Notes: generated by a model from the sequence alone, not told the origin. A stretch of 64,000 nucleotides of DNA from Rhodobacterales bacterium LSUCC0387 (GCA_015689775.1 WVSR01000001.1:869501-933500), one strand, 5' to 3'; shown: positions 34,492 to 43,511, counted from the stretch's first letter. Translations and numbers: made by a program.

Positions 34492-35876
34492 GGGATGACA
34501 TGCGTGATCATTCACAGGCCATTACTGAGCTCAGCGCACTATTGGGAGAACGCTTAGTTACTAGCGCAGCTGATTTGAACCTGCATGGTCAAAATGAGAC
34601 CTATTATCCCAACACACCACCCGATGCCGTTGCCTATCCTGAGACGACCGAGGAAGTGTCTCAAATTCTCAAAATCTGCCACGCGCAAGAATGTCCCGTG
34701 GTAGCTTATGGCGCTGCATCGTCCTTGGAGGGGCAGCATCTCGCCGTTGCAGGGGGGATCAGCTTGGATATGTCGCGCATGGCGCGCGTGCTGTCCTTGG
34801 ATGCTGAAGACTTGAAGGTGACTGTGCAGCCCGGCATCACGCGCAAATCCCTTAACGAGGAATTGCGCGCAACGGGTTTGTTTTTCTCGGTAGATCCTGG
34901 CGCAGATGCGTCAGTCGGGGGTATGGCCGCCACCCGCGCCTCTGGCACAACTGCAGTGCGATACGGAACGATGCGTGAGAATGTCCTTGCCCTTGAGGCG
35001 GTGATGGCAGACGGCACGATTATCCGCGCAGGTTCAGACGCGCGCAAATCCTCGACTGGCTACGACTTGGCCCATCTTTTGATCGGTTCGGAGGGAACGC
35101 TTGGGATCATCACTGAGTTGACCCTGAAATTGCACGGTGTGCCTGAAACAATTGCGGCTGCCACTTGCCGTTTTCCGAGCGTCGAGGATGCGGTCAATTG
35201 TGTCATTTTAACGATCCAGTCGGGTATTCCGATGGCGCGCATCGAATTGGTAGATGAGATGATGGTGCGTGGCTTTAACGCATATGCAAAATCAGATTTC
35301 CCCGAAATACCGCATTTGTTTTTAGAATTTCACGGCACAGAGGCGGGTGTCAAAGAGCAGATGAGCTCTTTTGCGGATATCGCAAGCGAGTTTGGCTCAG
35401 ATGGGTTTGAGACAGCCACTACCACTGAAGCGCGCAACGCCCTCTGGGCGATCCGCCACAATTCCCATTACGCCAGTGCGGCCTTAGGGCAGGGCGGCCA
35501 TATTTGGCCCACAGATGTGTGCGTCCCGATCTCAAAATTGGCCGAGGCCGTGTTGCAGGCGCAACGCGATGCAAAGGCAATGGGGCTCACCGCAACGATT
35601 GTTGGCCATGTTGGCGATGGAAATTTCCACGCAGGCCTCAGTGTTGATCCGAATGACTCAGATGAAATGGAGCGGGCCGAAAAATTCACCACGGCCTTAG
35701 CTGAAACCGCGCTACGCTTGGGGGGCACTGTCTCGGGCGAGCATGGGATTGGCCTTGGCAAAGTCAAATTCATGAATGCTGAACATGGCGCGGCAGTGGC
35801 TTACATGCGGGCAATAAAAACGGCTTTCGATCCGAAAAATATTCTCAATCCGAACAAGATGTTTCCAGCGCATTAG
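34488..35876 (+). CDS. FAD-linked 2-hydroxyacid oxidase (GlcD/D-lactate dehydrogenase family)
   Basis: The 462 residues have the FAD-binding PCMH domain (PVVAYGAASSLEGQHLAVAGG; DPGADASVGGMAATRASGT; SEGTLGIITEL) and the C-terminal oxidase domain with GHVGDGNFHAGL and SGEHGIGLGKVKF, whose His residues bind metal and substrate. The family oxidises D-lactate, glycolate or D-2-hydroxyglutarate with transfer of electrons to the respiratory chain. The pathways here would yield both lactate (diketo-rhamnonate cleavage) and glycolate (OiaX reaction). ATGA overlap with the previous gene; a second ATG four codons later is possible. Confidence 0.87.
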   Translation: MRDDMRDHSQAITELSALLGERLVTSAADLNLHGQNETYYPNTPPDAVAYPETTEEVSQILKICHAQECPVVAYGAASSLEGQHLAVAGGISLDMSRMARVLSLDAEDLKVTVQPGITRKSLNEELRATGLFFSVDPGADASVGGMAATRASGTTAVRYGTMRENVLALEAVMADGTIIRAGSDARKSSTGYDLAHLLIGSEGTLGIITELTLKLHGVPETIAAATCRFPSVEDAVNCVILTIQSGIPMARIELVDEMMVRGFNAYAKSDFPEIPHLFLEFHGTEAGVKEQMSSFADIASEFGSDGFETATTTEARNALWAIRHNSHYASAALGQGGHIWPTDVCVPISKLAEAVLQAQRDAKAMGLTATIVGHVGDGNFHAGLSVDPNDSDEMERAEKFTTALAETALRLGGTVSGEHGIGLGKVKFMNAEHGAAVAYMRAIKTAFDPKNILNPNKMFPAH

Positions 35877-35889
35877 GAAAGGGCAAGGC

Positions 35890-37050
35890 ATGATTTCCAC
35901 AAAAGATTTTGATCCAAAAGGAACTTATGTAGGCCGCGTCTGGCGACCTGATGTGGGGCCTGCGCTTGTTAGGCTTGATGGAGGGGATGTGCTTGATATC
36001 ACGAGCCGCGCTTGTCCAACCATGCATGACCTTTTGGAAGGTGAGCACCCTGCGGCGACCGCCCGTGCTGCTAAGGGCGATGTGATATGTGGTCTTGATG
36101 ATCTGGTTGAAAGCAGCCTTTCCGCTGCGCAAACAGGCGATGCCAATGCTTTGCGTTTTTTGGCCCCACCCGATTTGCAAGCGATTAAAGCGTCTGGCGT
36201 GACCTTCGCCGAAAGCATGGTCGAGCGTGTTATTGAGGAGCAGGCGGCAGGCAATGCCGATTTGGCTGACGGGATCCGCGCGCGCGTGAAAGCGGTGATT
36301 GGCGACAGCTTGTCCGGCATTGAGCCCGGATCAGAGGCGGCGATGAAGGTGAAATCGGTTCTCCAAGAAGAGGGGCTCTGGTCGCAATATCTTGAGGTGG
36401 GCATTGGCCCTGACGCGGAAGTCTTCACCAAATCCCAACCAATGGGATCGGTGGGCTACGGCGCTCTAGTTGGGCTGCATCCGATGTCCAGTTGGAATAA
36501 CCCAGAGCCAGAAATTGTTTTGGCAATCAATTCTAAAGGCGTGATTGTAGGCGCTACGCTTGGTAATGATGTTAATCTTAGGGATGTAGAGGGGCGCTCT
36601 GCGCTTCTTTTGGGTAAAGCTAAAGACAATAATGCGTCTTGTTCAATTGGCCCATTCCTGCGCCTGTTTGATGACAGCTTCAGCCTTGATGATATTAGAG
36701 CGGCGGAGCTTTCCATGCGGGTTGTGGGCGAAGATGAATTCGTTCTTGAAGGCCATTCATCGATGACCAAGATCAGTCGCGACCCTGCCGATATTGTGGC
36801 GCAGACCATCGGGCGGCATCACCAATATCCTGATGGGTTTTTCTTGTTCTTGGGAACAATGTTTGCCCCCGTCAAAGATCGCGACGCAGTAGGTCAGGGC
36901 TTTACCCATCATGGTGGCGATGTGGTTACCATTACTGAAGCGCGGCTTGGATCGTTGCAAAACACTGTGCGACTGTCGACCGAATGCCCCGAATGGCGCT
37001 TTGGTATGGCGGCCTTGATGCGCAATTTGGCAGAGCGTAGATTGATTTAA
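35890..37050 (+). CDS. xylX: 2-keto-3-deoxy-D-xylonate dehydratase (FAH fold)
   Basis: Converts 2-keto-3-deoxy-pentonate to 2-ketoglutarate semialdehyde in the Weimberg pathway. The 386 residues match Caulobacter XylX in length and in long segments: LLAPPD-like LAPPDLQAIKASGVTFAES, EGLWSQYLEVGIGPDAEVF, SWNNPEPEIVL (metal ligands E206 and E208), GNDVNLRDVEGRSALLL (D227) and HHQYPDGFFLFLGTMFAP. Related FAH-fold KdaD enzymes act on 2-keto-3-deoxy-arabinonate, so either pentonate may be the substrate. Its stop overlaps the kdgK start as TAATG. XylD is encoded 9 kb away on the other strand. Confidence 0.9.
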   Translation: MISTKDFDPKGTYVGRVWRPDVGPALVRLDGGDVLDITSRACPTMHDLLEGEHPAATARAAKGDVICGLDDLVESSLSAAQTGDANALRFLAPPDLQAIKASGVTFAESMVERVIEEQAAGNADLADGIRARVKAVIGDSLSGIEPGSEAAMKVKSVLQEEGLWSQYLEVGIGPDAEVFTKSQPMGSVGYGALVGLHPMSSWNNPEPEIVLAINSKGVIVGATLGNDVNLRDVEGRSALLLGKAKDNNASCSIGPFLRLFDDSFSLDDIRAAELSMRVVGEDEFVLEGHSSMTKISRDPADIVAQTIGRHHQYPDGFFLFLGTMFAPVKDRDAVGQGFTHHGGDVVTITEARLGSLQNTVRLSTECPEWRFGMAALMRNLAERRLI

Positions 37051-37967
37051 TGGGGTCGTCCTTCATCTCTTTGGGTGAGTGTATGGTTGAGCTGTCCGAT
37101 CAGGGCGGCGGCCTCTATCGGCGCGGCTTTGCTGGCGATACATTTAACACCGCATGGTATGCCCGCCGCATTTTGCCCGAGACATGGACTGTGTCTTATG
37201 GCAGTTGCATCGGTGCGGATGCAGCCTCGGGCGAGATGCGCGCCTTCATGGAGTCAGGTGGAATTGATACCAAGGCATTGCGCGTGATCCCCGATCAAAC
37301 TGTTGGGCTTTACATGATAAGCCTGGATCAGGGCGAGCGCAGCTTTTCCTATTGGCGCAGCCAATCTGCCGCGCGCTGCCTCGCCGATGATCCAGCATGG
37401 CTTCAGGCCACTCTGGCCGGGTCCGGTGTGATATATTTCTCTGGCATCACCCTAGCAATCCTTTCGTCTGAGGGGCGCGCGGCCCTTTGCGCCGCATTGG
37501 CGGAGGCGCGTAGACAAGGGACCATGATCGCCTTTGATACGAACCTTCGCCCCCGTTTGTGGGAAGATCATGCGACTATGCAGGCAGGAATAATGGCTGG
37601 TGCAGCAGTGGCTGATATTATTTTGCCGTCTTTTGATGAAGAACAAATCTTGTTTGAGGGAGCGACAGCGTCAGACACGATTGCCCGCTACCGCGCAGCA
37701 GGGGCACATATCATCGCGCTTAAAGATGGCGCGGGCGATGTGCAATTGTGGGATGAAGCAGGCGGGGTGCGTGTCTTACCGTGTCGGCCCGTCGACCATG
37801 TGGTCGATAGTACCGCTGCGGGGGACAGTTTTGGCGCAGCTTTTGTAGCAAACGTAGCGCAGGGTTGCGCTTTGGAAGAGGCCGCATTAGCTGCGATGCA
37901 GCTTGCAGGTCAGGTTATCCAATATCGCGGAGCTTTGGTGCCACAGATTTTTAAGGGAGAAAAGTAA
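37050..37967 (+). CDS. kdgK: 2-keto-3-deoxygluconate kinase (PfkB family)
   Basis: Phosphorylates 2-keto-3-deoxy-D-gluconate before aldol cleavage to pyruvate and glyceraldehyde 3-phosphate. The 305 residues start with SLGECMVELS, include FAGDTFNTAWYARRI, the sugar-binding FSYWRSQSAAR, FDTNLRPRLWED, and the C-terminal catalytic motif DSTAAGDSFGAAFVA with the Asp base. Translation is coupled to both neighbours by TAATG overlaps. It would join the hexuronate route (via mannonate) to central metabolism; the mannonate dehydratase and KDPG aldolase are not recognised here. Confidence 0.92.
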   Translation: MGSSFISLGECMVELSDQGGGLYRRGFAGDTFNTAWYARRILPETWTVSYGSCIGADAASGEMRAFMESGGIDTKALRVIPDQTVGLYMISLDQGERSFSYWRSQSAARCLADDPAWLQATLAGSGVIYFSGITLAILSSEGRAALCAALAEARRQGTMIAFDTNLRPRLWEDHATMQAGIMAGAAVADIILPSFDEEQILFEGATASDTIARYRAAGAHIIALKDGAGDVQLWDEAGGVRVLPCRPVDHVVDSTAAGDSFGAAFVANVAQGCALEEAALAAMQLAGQVIQYRGALVPQIFKGEK

Positions 37968-38932
37968 TGCATATTCTGATTATTGGCGGCGGCGGCGTCG
38001 TGGGACAAAAACTGGCGCGATCATTGGCAGCACGCGGGCAGTTGCGTGGAAAAGAAATCCGTAAAATCACTTTGGCTGATATTGTTGACCCCGCAATGGT
38101 AGAGGCCCCGTTCGACGTCGATTGCGTTTCCTGTGATATCAGTAATCCCGCTTCAGTGGCTGCCACGCTCGGAGCAGATGTGGATGTGATCTATCTACTC
38201 GCTGCCATTGTCTCTGCCCATGCAGAAGAGGATTTTGATGCTGGGTTGTCGATTAATTTAATGGGGACACTCCACGTAATGCAGCGGGCGCGCGAATTGC
38301 AGACTAAGCCGGTAGTGGTCTTTACCTCTTCTATTGCTGTTTATGGGGGTGAAGTGCCGGACCCGATTGTGGATCACACTTTTCTAAATCCACAAACTTC
38401 ATATGGTGCGCAAAAGGCGATGGGCGAATTGTTGGTGAATGATTTTAGCCGCAAAGGTTATATCGACGGTCGCGGCTTCCGCTTGCCTACCATATCGGTG
38501 CGGCCAGGCAAACCCAATCGCGCCGCGTCTAGCTTCATGTCATCGATTTTACGCGAGCCGCTCAATGGGCAAGAGGCAATTTGCCCTGTTAGTGATGATT
38601 TCCCGCATTTCTATCTGTCGCCGCGCAAATGTGTCGAAAACCTTATTCGCGGAGCAGAGGTTAACGAGGAAGATCTCGGCCAAAACCGATGCATGATGAT
38701 GCCCGGTAGAACTTGGACAATTCGTCAGATGATTGAAGCTTTGACAGTGGTCGCTGGACCGGAGCCAGCCAAGCTAATTAAATTTGAAGCGCAACCAATG
38801 ATTGAAGAAATCTGTAAAGGATGGCGTTTTGATTTGCGCCCTGAAAAAGCTCTTAAACTTGGCTTAAGTGCAGATGAAAGTTTTGAGGATAACATCCGAT
38901 ATTATTTGGAAGACGATAAACCTGCAGCCTGA
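37967..38932 (+). CDS. denD: D-erythronate dehydrogenase
   Basis: Oxidises D-erythronate to 2-keto-D-erythronate with NAD. A 321-residue extended SDR (epimerase-like) with GGGGVVGQKLA, LLAAIVSAHAEEDFDAGLSINLMGT, catalytic Ser-Ser and YxxxK in FTSSIAVYGG and TSYGAQKAMGELL, and the family segment LPTISVRPGKPNRAASSF. The last is typical of DenD of the tetronate pathway. The product would be isomerised by OtnI and processed by OtnK and OtnC, all encoded at 45.5-48.2 kb. Last gene of the idnD operon; a terminator follows. Confidence 0.87.
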   Translation: MHILIIGGGGVVGQKLARSLAARGQLRGKEIRKITLADIVDPAMVEAPFDVDCVSCDISNPASVAATLGADVDVIYLLAAIVSAHAEEDFDAGLSINLMGTLHVMQRARELQTKPVVVFTSSIAVYGGEVPDPIVDHTFLNPQTSYGAQKAMGELLVNDFSRKGYIDGRGFRLPTISVRPGKPNRAASSFMSSILREPLNGQEAICPVSDDFPHFYLSPRKCVENLIRGAEVNEEDLGQNRCMMMPGRTWTIRQMIEALTVVAGPEPAKLIKFEAQPMIEEICKGWRFDLRPEKALKLGLSADESFEDNIRYYLEDDKPAA

Positions 38933-38950
38933 CTTAGGTCGTATATCATC

Positions 38951-38980
38951 AAAAAACCCCCGTTTTTCGGGGGTTTTTAT
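38951..38980. terminator. Bidirectional intrinsic terminator
   Basis: Stem CCCCCG / CGGGGG with a TTTTT loop, flanked by A-run on the left and T-run on the right, so it can act for denD (plus) and for the converging 2-hydroxyacid dehydrogenase (minus). Confidence 0.9.
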
Positions 38981-38986
38981 TTTGGG

Positions 38987-39925
38987 TTAATTGACGGGTG
39001 TGATCAAATTGGATCCTTGAATGAACGCGTGAATGTTGTCTCGTTGAAGAGCCGCCATAGCGTCACGGGTTTCGACTGTTCCAGAGCCTTGATGCGGCTG
39101 AACCACTACATTTGGCAAACTATAAAATCTCGGATTAATGTTGGGTTCGTTGAGAAACACGTCCAATGCAGCGCCGCCAATTTTACCAGTCTCCAGCGCT
39201 TCGAGCATAGCTTCTTCGTCTATTGTGCTTCCGCGTGAGATGTTCACAATTATCGAGCGGGGGCCCAATGCTGCAATGACTTCGCGCGATACAAAATTTA
39301 TAGTGTCTGGACCGCCTACTACAGCGACAATCAAATAATCCACCGCTGCGGCCAGGCTCGTGACGTCTGAATGATAGGTCCAACCTGGGGTTTCTTTTTC
39401 TGTTCTAGCGTAATAGTGGATGTCCATTTTAAAGGCCGCTAAACGGTTAGCAATTTCTCGTCCGATACGACCAAGGCCAACGATTCCCGTGCGCCCACCG
39501 GAGAACTTTCGATTTAGGCGGTATTCGCCTGCAGTTTTCCAGTTTCCTGAATGTGCCCATTCGGAAGCTTGAGCCATTTCTCGGACTTGCATCAACAACA
39601 TTGCAACGGCTAGATCCGCCACGTCATCATTAAGAACATTTGGAGTGTTGGTAACTTTGATGTTTCGTTCATTTGCAGCCGAAATATCAATAGCATCATA
39701 CCCAACCCCAAAATTTGCTATGAGATTTAGGTTTGGAAGCATTGCGATTTCATTAGCGCCAAACGAGGTGTGCCCCTTGAACGCAAGTGCTTTTATTTTT
39801 GATCGCGCGCTTGCATCGAGTTCATGCATTTGAGAAGGCGTGTCCAAAAAAATAGGATCAAAAGCAGATTTTAGACCTGAAATATCACGTTCGCTGTATG
39901 GCCCAATTGCAAGTACGTCAGTCAT
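38987..39925 (-). CDS. D-isomer-specific 2-hydroxyacid dehydrogenase
   Basis: A 312-residue NAD(P)-dependent enzyme reducing 2-keto acids such as glyoxylate, hydroxypyruvate or 2-ketogluconate. Marks: NFGVGYDAID, the cofactor motif GIVGLGRIGREIA, catalytic Arg in VNISRGSTIDE, Glu in ALDVFLNEPN and His in QPHQGSGT. The ATG start has GGAG nine bases upstream; a GTG four codons earlier is less likely. It lies 29 bases downstream of rhmD and is probably co-transcribed with it. The exact substrate is not certain. Confidence 0.88.
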   Translation of the reverse strand: MTDVLAIGPYSERDISGLKSAFDPIFLDTPSQMHELDASARSKIKALAFKGHTSFGANEIAMLPNLNLIANFGVGYDAIDISAANERNIKVTNTPNVLNDDVADLAVAMLLMQVREMAQASEWAHSGNWKTAGEYRLNRKFSGGRTGIVGLGRIGREIANRLAAFKMDIHYYARTEKETPGWTYHSDVTSLAAAVDYLIVAVVGGPDTINFVSREVIAALGPRSIIVNISRGSTIDEEAMLEALETGKIGGAALDVFLNEPNINPRFYSLPNVVVQPHQGSGTVETRDAMAALQRDNIHAFIQGSNLITPVN

Positions 39926-39954
39926 AAGGAGCTCCACTTATATCTATTTAAAGT

Positions 39955-41127
39955 TCAGAATTGTGCAAGTTTACAATCAGGATTGAGCGTCATCCCAAAA
40001 CCCGGTTTCGACTCTAATTTGAGTTTTCCATTTTTTGGTACGGGTTCGTCGCTAAACAATTCACCAAAAACCGGTCGTATATAGGTTCCATCAGGTGCTG
40101 ATGTCACATATTCGCATCTCGGTTGTTCGTTTTGGCTCATTATAAAGTGGTAACTATAAGGACCGGAGCCATGAGGAATAATGGGAATATCATACGCTGA
40201 TGCATGTGCCGCAATGCGCAGAAGTTCAGTTAAGCCGCCAACCCACATCACATCTGGCTGAAGAACATCGATGGTTCGTTCTTCGATTAACTTTCGAAAT
40301 CCATGCCTAGTGTAGTTATGCTCACCTGTTGTCCACTTTAGTGTGGGATGAGCATTCCTTATTATACGATAGCCTTCAACATCTGTCGGCTGCAGCACTT
40401 CTTCCCACCAATAAATGTTCAGATCAGAGCAAGCTTTTGCAAGTTCGACAGCATAGCTCGGAGTTAAGGACATATAGCAGTCCACCATCAAAGGGAAATT
40501 GCTTCCAACTTCGGTCCGCTGCTTTTTCAAAAATTGATAATTCTTTTTTACTCCATCGGTTCCGTCATAGTGGCCATGAGGAAGCGGTACTTTCGCCCCC
40601 CAAAAGCCCATGTCCTTTATTGCTTTGGCATTAGGGCCAGTACAATAAAACGATATTTCTGGACGGCTGCACCCACCAATTAGATTGTAAACAGGCTCGT
40701 CTCGTAGTTTTCCCAGCAAATCCCACAAGGCCAAATCAACAGCAGAGATAGCCGCTATTGGCAAACCAGCTTGCCCGTAGGGCAAGCTGGCGCGATACAT
40801 TTGATCCCAAATAAGATTGATATTTCTTGCGTCTTGGCCAACCAAAAAACGGTTAAAATGATGATTAATTATCCAAGCTGCAGGCGCACCACCAAATCCT
40901 GTTGCAACTCCAATTGTCCCGTTAGAAGTTTCGATTTCGACTACTATCGATCCTAGAACGTCTATTCCCCAGCTTGTTCTCACTTTTTTATAGTCATCGT
41001 GCCCTGACATCGGATTGGCTATCAAAGAGCCTATGAGCCAATGTTCTTTGCTTTGCTGGAAATAGTCCCCACCGCTTCCACTTCCTTCAACACGGCTAAC
41101 AGTGACCTGTTTGATAGTAAAATCCAT
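39955..41127 (-). CDS. rhmD: L-rhamnonate dehydratase
   Basis: Removes water from L-rhamnonate to give 2-keto-3-deoxy-L-rhamnonate. The 390 residues follow RhmD: IANPMSGHDDYKKVRTSWGIDVLGSIVVEIE, DQMYRASLPYGQAGLPIAAISAVDLALWDLLGK, metal ligands in LMVDCYMSL (Asp), WWEEVLQP (Glu) and TTGEHNYTR (Glu), and the catalytic His in IPHGSGPYSYHF. The gene is visibly richer in A and T than its neighbours. Further steps could be done by the SDR at 28.1 or 20.7 kb and the FAH hydrolase at 11.8 kb. A 170-base gap without a clear gene separates it from apnO. Confidence 0.9.
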   Translation of the reverse strand: MDFTIKQVTVSRVEGSGSGGDYFQQSKEHWLIGSLIANPMSGHDDYKKVRTSWGIDVLGSIVVEIETSNGTIGVATGFGGAPAAWIINHHFNRFLVGQDARNINLIWDQMYRASLPYGQAGLPIAAISAVDLALWDLLGKLRDEPVYNLIGGCSRPEISFYCTGPNAKAIKDMGFWGAKVPLPHGHYDGTDGVKKNYQFLKKQRTEVGSNFPLMVDCYMSLTPSYAVELAKACSDLNIYWWEEVLQPTDVEGYRIIRNAHPTLKWTTGEHNYTRHGFRKLIEERTIDVLQPDVMWVGGLTELLRIAAHASAYDIPIIPHGSGPYSYHFIMSQNEQPRCEYVTSAPDGTYIRPVFGELFSDEPVPKNGKLKLESKPGFGMTLNPDCKLAQF

Positions 41128-41297
41128 TCCATCGGTCCTCGATTTGTAGCAACGGGTTTCGGAGTATCGTCAACTCGTTGATCTTCGTCAGAATCTTTCA
41201 GTAATAGGTCGGCTCGTGCAACCCTATTAATCTGATGCTGCAGGGCGTATTGCCACTGTAACGGCAATAGTAACGCCCTTATGGCGCTGCCGCGCCG

Positions 41298-42137
41298 TTA
41301 ATCTTCGCAGATTTCAGTCACTGATTTCTTGACGGCGGCAAGATCAAAGACGCTATCCAACCAATCAGGTTGGAAGATTACTGAGCGGGCCTTATCGATC
41401 GCCATTAGGGCGCCGTCAGAAAATTTTCCCTCAGGATAAATGCCAAATGCGATGGCCAATTCAATTTTGAGATGACCCAAGATGAAATCATGTGCGGCCG
41501 CCTCAGGGATGCCCATGGATACGGCGCGATCTGTTGCCTCGCGCAGCGCCAAGGCCATTGTTGCCCCGACCGTCTCAGAAAGGGCGGGTTCCAGAACAGC
41601 AATATTTTCAAGGCTGCACCGATGCGAGCGCGCAACGGGGGAATAGATCACTTTGGCGATATCTTCACATAGCGCATAATGCGGCTCTGGCCCTTGGATC
41701 AGCGCGCAAACAATGCCCTGCGGCGCGGCGATCCCACCAAAATAATCCTCCTGCGCGGCAATGCTGTCATGTGCCTCTAGGATATGGGGGTGGCAGGGAT
41801 GCGTGCAGAAATAAGTGACATCTTCGCGCACGGGCATCTGACCTGCATAGGGTGCGGCAGCATCCAACACGATCACGGCTGCGCCAGATTTCAATTGATC
41901 CACAAAGCCATGCGCGATTTTGCCGATCAGGCGATCAGGCACAGCCATAACAACAACATCCGCATCGCCAAGGGCGGTTTCAGCGGCCACACAATCAAGC
42001 CCTGTTTCCGACTTAAGGCGTGCTTGGCCTGCCTCGGTCACTTCGACAGGGGCAAGATGATAGCTGCTTTGCATCAGGTTGCGCGCAATCCGCACACCCA
42101 TTTTGCCGCCCGCACCAAGAAGTGCAATTTTTGTCAT
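41298..42137 (-). CDS. apnO: D-apionate oxidoisomerase
   Basis: NAD-dependent conversion of D-apionate to 3-oxo-isoapionate. The 279 residues have a Rossmann start LLGAGGKMGVRIA, VVMAVPDRLIGKIA, and the segment FCTHPCHPHILEAH, the helical phosphogluconate-dehydrogenase-like C-terminal part typical of ApnO. Assignment rests on this build plus position: it follows the kinase and RuBisCO-like genes of the same pathway, with three bases between it and oiaK. I recall this gene set from the D-apiose pathway work published in 2018. Confidence 0.85.
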   Translation of the reverse strand: MTKIALLGAGGKMGVRIARNLMQSSYHLAPVEVTEAGQARLKSETGLDCVAAETALGDADVVVMAVPDRLIGKIAHGFVDQLKSGAAVIVLDAAAPYAGQMPVREDVTYFCTHPCHPHILEAHDSIAAQEDYFGGIAAPQGIVCALIQGPEPHYALCEDIAKVIYSPVARSHRCSLENIAVLEPALSETVGATMALALREATDRAVSMGIPEAAAHDFILGHLKIELAIAFGIYPEGKFSDGALMAIDKARSVIFQPDWLDSVFDLAAVKKSVTEICED

Positions 42138-42140
42138 GAT

Positions 42141-43511
42141 CTATCCTTTCGCTTCGGCACGCGCGCCGTTTTTGATCCAAGAGAAATAATCAGGGCTACC
42201 CATTTGCCCGCCCTTTAGGGCCAATTCCAAACCATCAAATTCGGGGGTGTCGCTATGCCCTTTCAAAAGGGCCGCGCCTGCCGTGGTTGCGCCAATCGCG
42301 GTGAGGGCAAACAACCCGAGCGCTTGAGCGGCAAAGCCTGATGTGTCGCCGCCTGCGATGATCGCGCGCGCAACGCCCGTGCCGCGCAAAAGATCACGCA
42401 AAAGCGCGCCGAGACTTGTGCCGATGAGCGCATTGGCCTCATGCGGTGTATGCTGAGATGCTGATAGCGCCGCGCGCATGGCCGCAACGGCCGGGTCATC
42501 TGGCCCGCGCGCGCTGCAAATCAGCGGATCGCGCCCTTGGGAGAGCGCGGCGCGTGCTGCCTCATAGCTGTTGGTCATAGCCAGCTTGGCGCTATCGCCG
42601 CCCTTGATCAGTGCTGCGGCATCCAGTGGGATGACGACAAACCCATCTTCTTCAGCACGAGCAATTTGCGCGGCAGTGATGGGTGAGACAGAGCCCGAAA
42701 TCGCAATCACCTGATCCACTTTGCCAAAACTTGGGGCGGGCTCGGGCGGGGGGATAAGGCCCGATTTTTGCCAATGGGCCACCAGTGCATATTCCACCCC
42801 CTGCGAGCCTATTGCCAGATGTCCATCCGCCCCTGCGGTATCCCAGATCAACGCGCCCAGTTGCGCCGCGTGATCCATGTCGATGCAATCAAGCGTTATG
42901 ATTTTCGCGGGCGCGTTGGCGCGCAAGGATGCAAGGCCTGTGGGGTTGAGATGCTCAAGCGTCAGTGTCGCAAGCGGCAGGTCGGTTTGCTTCCGCAGAT
43001 GCATGGCCACATCGGCCTCTTGCATCGGCGTTACGGGGTGGGATGCCATCACAGGGTGGCGATCAAGCCGATAGACGGCGTCCCCTGCGCCGGCAAATAG
43101 CTGACCAAAGGCTTGGTAGCGCCGCAGAGGTGGTGCGGCGATCAAGCAAGAAACCCAATCGCTGCCGCGCACCGCAAGGGCTAATTCAACTGCCTTGCCA
43201 ATCGAGCCTGTATGCGGCGCGCTGTCCAAGGTGGAGCAGGTTTTGTAATGCAACAGGGGCGCGCCCGTAGCGGCCAAATGTGCAAAAAGGGGTGGTAGAT
43301 GTCTGGCCATCCAATCGGGTGATTGGCTGCGCGCGGTGGTGGCAATGCCGATGCCCCGCATCGCGCCAAATCGCGCCGCTTGCGCCTTTGTCGGGGGCGC
43401 AAGGAACAGCACCGTTGGCAGGCCTGCAAAACTCAACACCTCCATCGTGGCGGCGGAGCCTGTGAAATCATCGCCCAAAAAGGCAATTAATGGCCCAACG
43501 GGAAGTGTCAT
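42141..43511 (-). CDS. oiaK: 3-oxo-isoapionate kinase (four-carbon acid sugar kinase family, DUF1537)
   Basis: Phosphorylates 3-oxo-isoapionate to its 4-phosphate. The 456 residues have the two-domain DUF1537 layout: N-terminal substrate domain with GDDFTGSAATMEVLSFAG and YKTCSTLDSAPHTGSIG, and C-terminal nucleotide domain with SGSVSPITAAQ and AGGDTSGFAAQALG. It is a paralogue of OtnK encoded 3.5 kb away; placement between a RuBisCO-like gene and apnO fixes the preferred substrate. Start overlaps the oiaX stop by ATGA. Confidence 0.87.
   Translation of the reverse strand: MTLPVGPLIAFLGDDFTGSAATMEVLSFAGLPTVLFLAPPTKAQAARFGAMRGIGIATTARSQSPDWMARHLPPLFAHLAATGAPLLHYKTCSTLDSAPHTGSIGKAVELALAVRGSDWVSCLIAAPPLRRYQAFGQLFAGAGDAVYRLDRHPVMASHPVTPMQEADVAMHLRKQTDLPLATLTLEHLNPTGLASLRANAPAKIITLDCIDMDHAAQLGALIWDTAGADGHLAIGSQGVEYALVAHWQKSGLIPPPEPAPSFGKVDQVIAISGSVSPITAAQIARAEEDGFVVIPLDAAALIKGGDSAKLAMTNSYEAARAALSQGRDPLICSARGPDDPAVAAMRAALSASQHTPHEANALIGTSLGALLRDLLRGTGVARAIIAGGDTSGFAAQALGLFALTAIGATTAGAALLKGHSDTPEFDGLELALKGGQMGSPDYFSWIKNGARAEAKG

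Noticed and set aside
41128-41297. Gene or strong terminator between apnO and rhmD
   Set aside because: Only a short 170-base gap with weak repeats (copies of GTAACG) was seen; no hairpin with T-run and no convincing frame.
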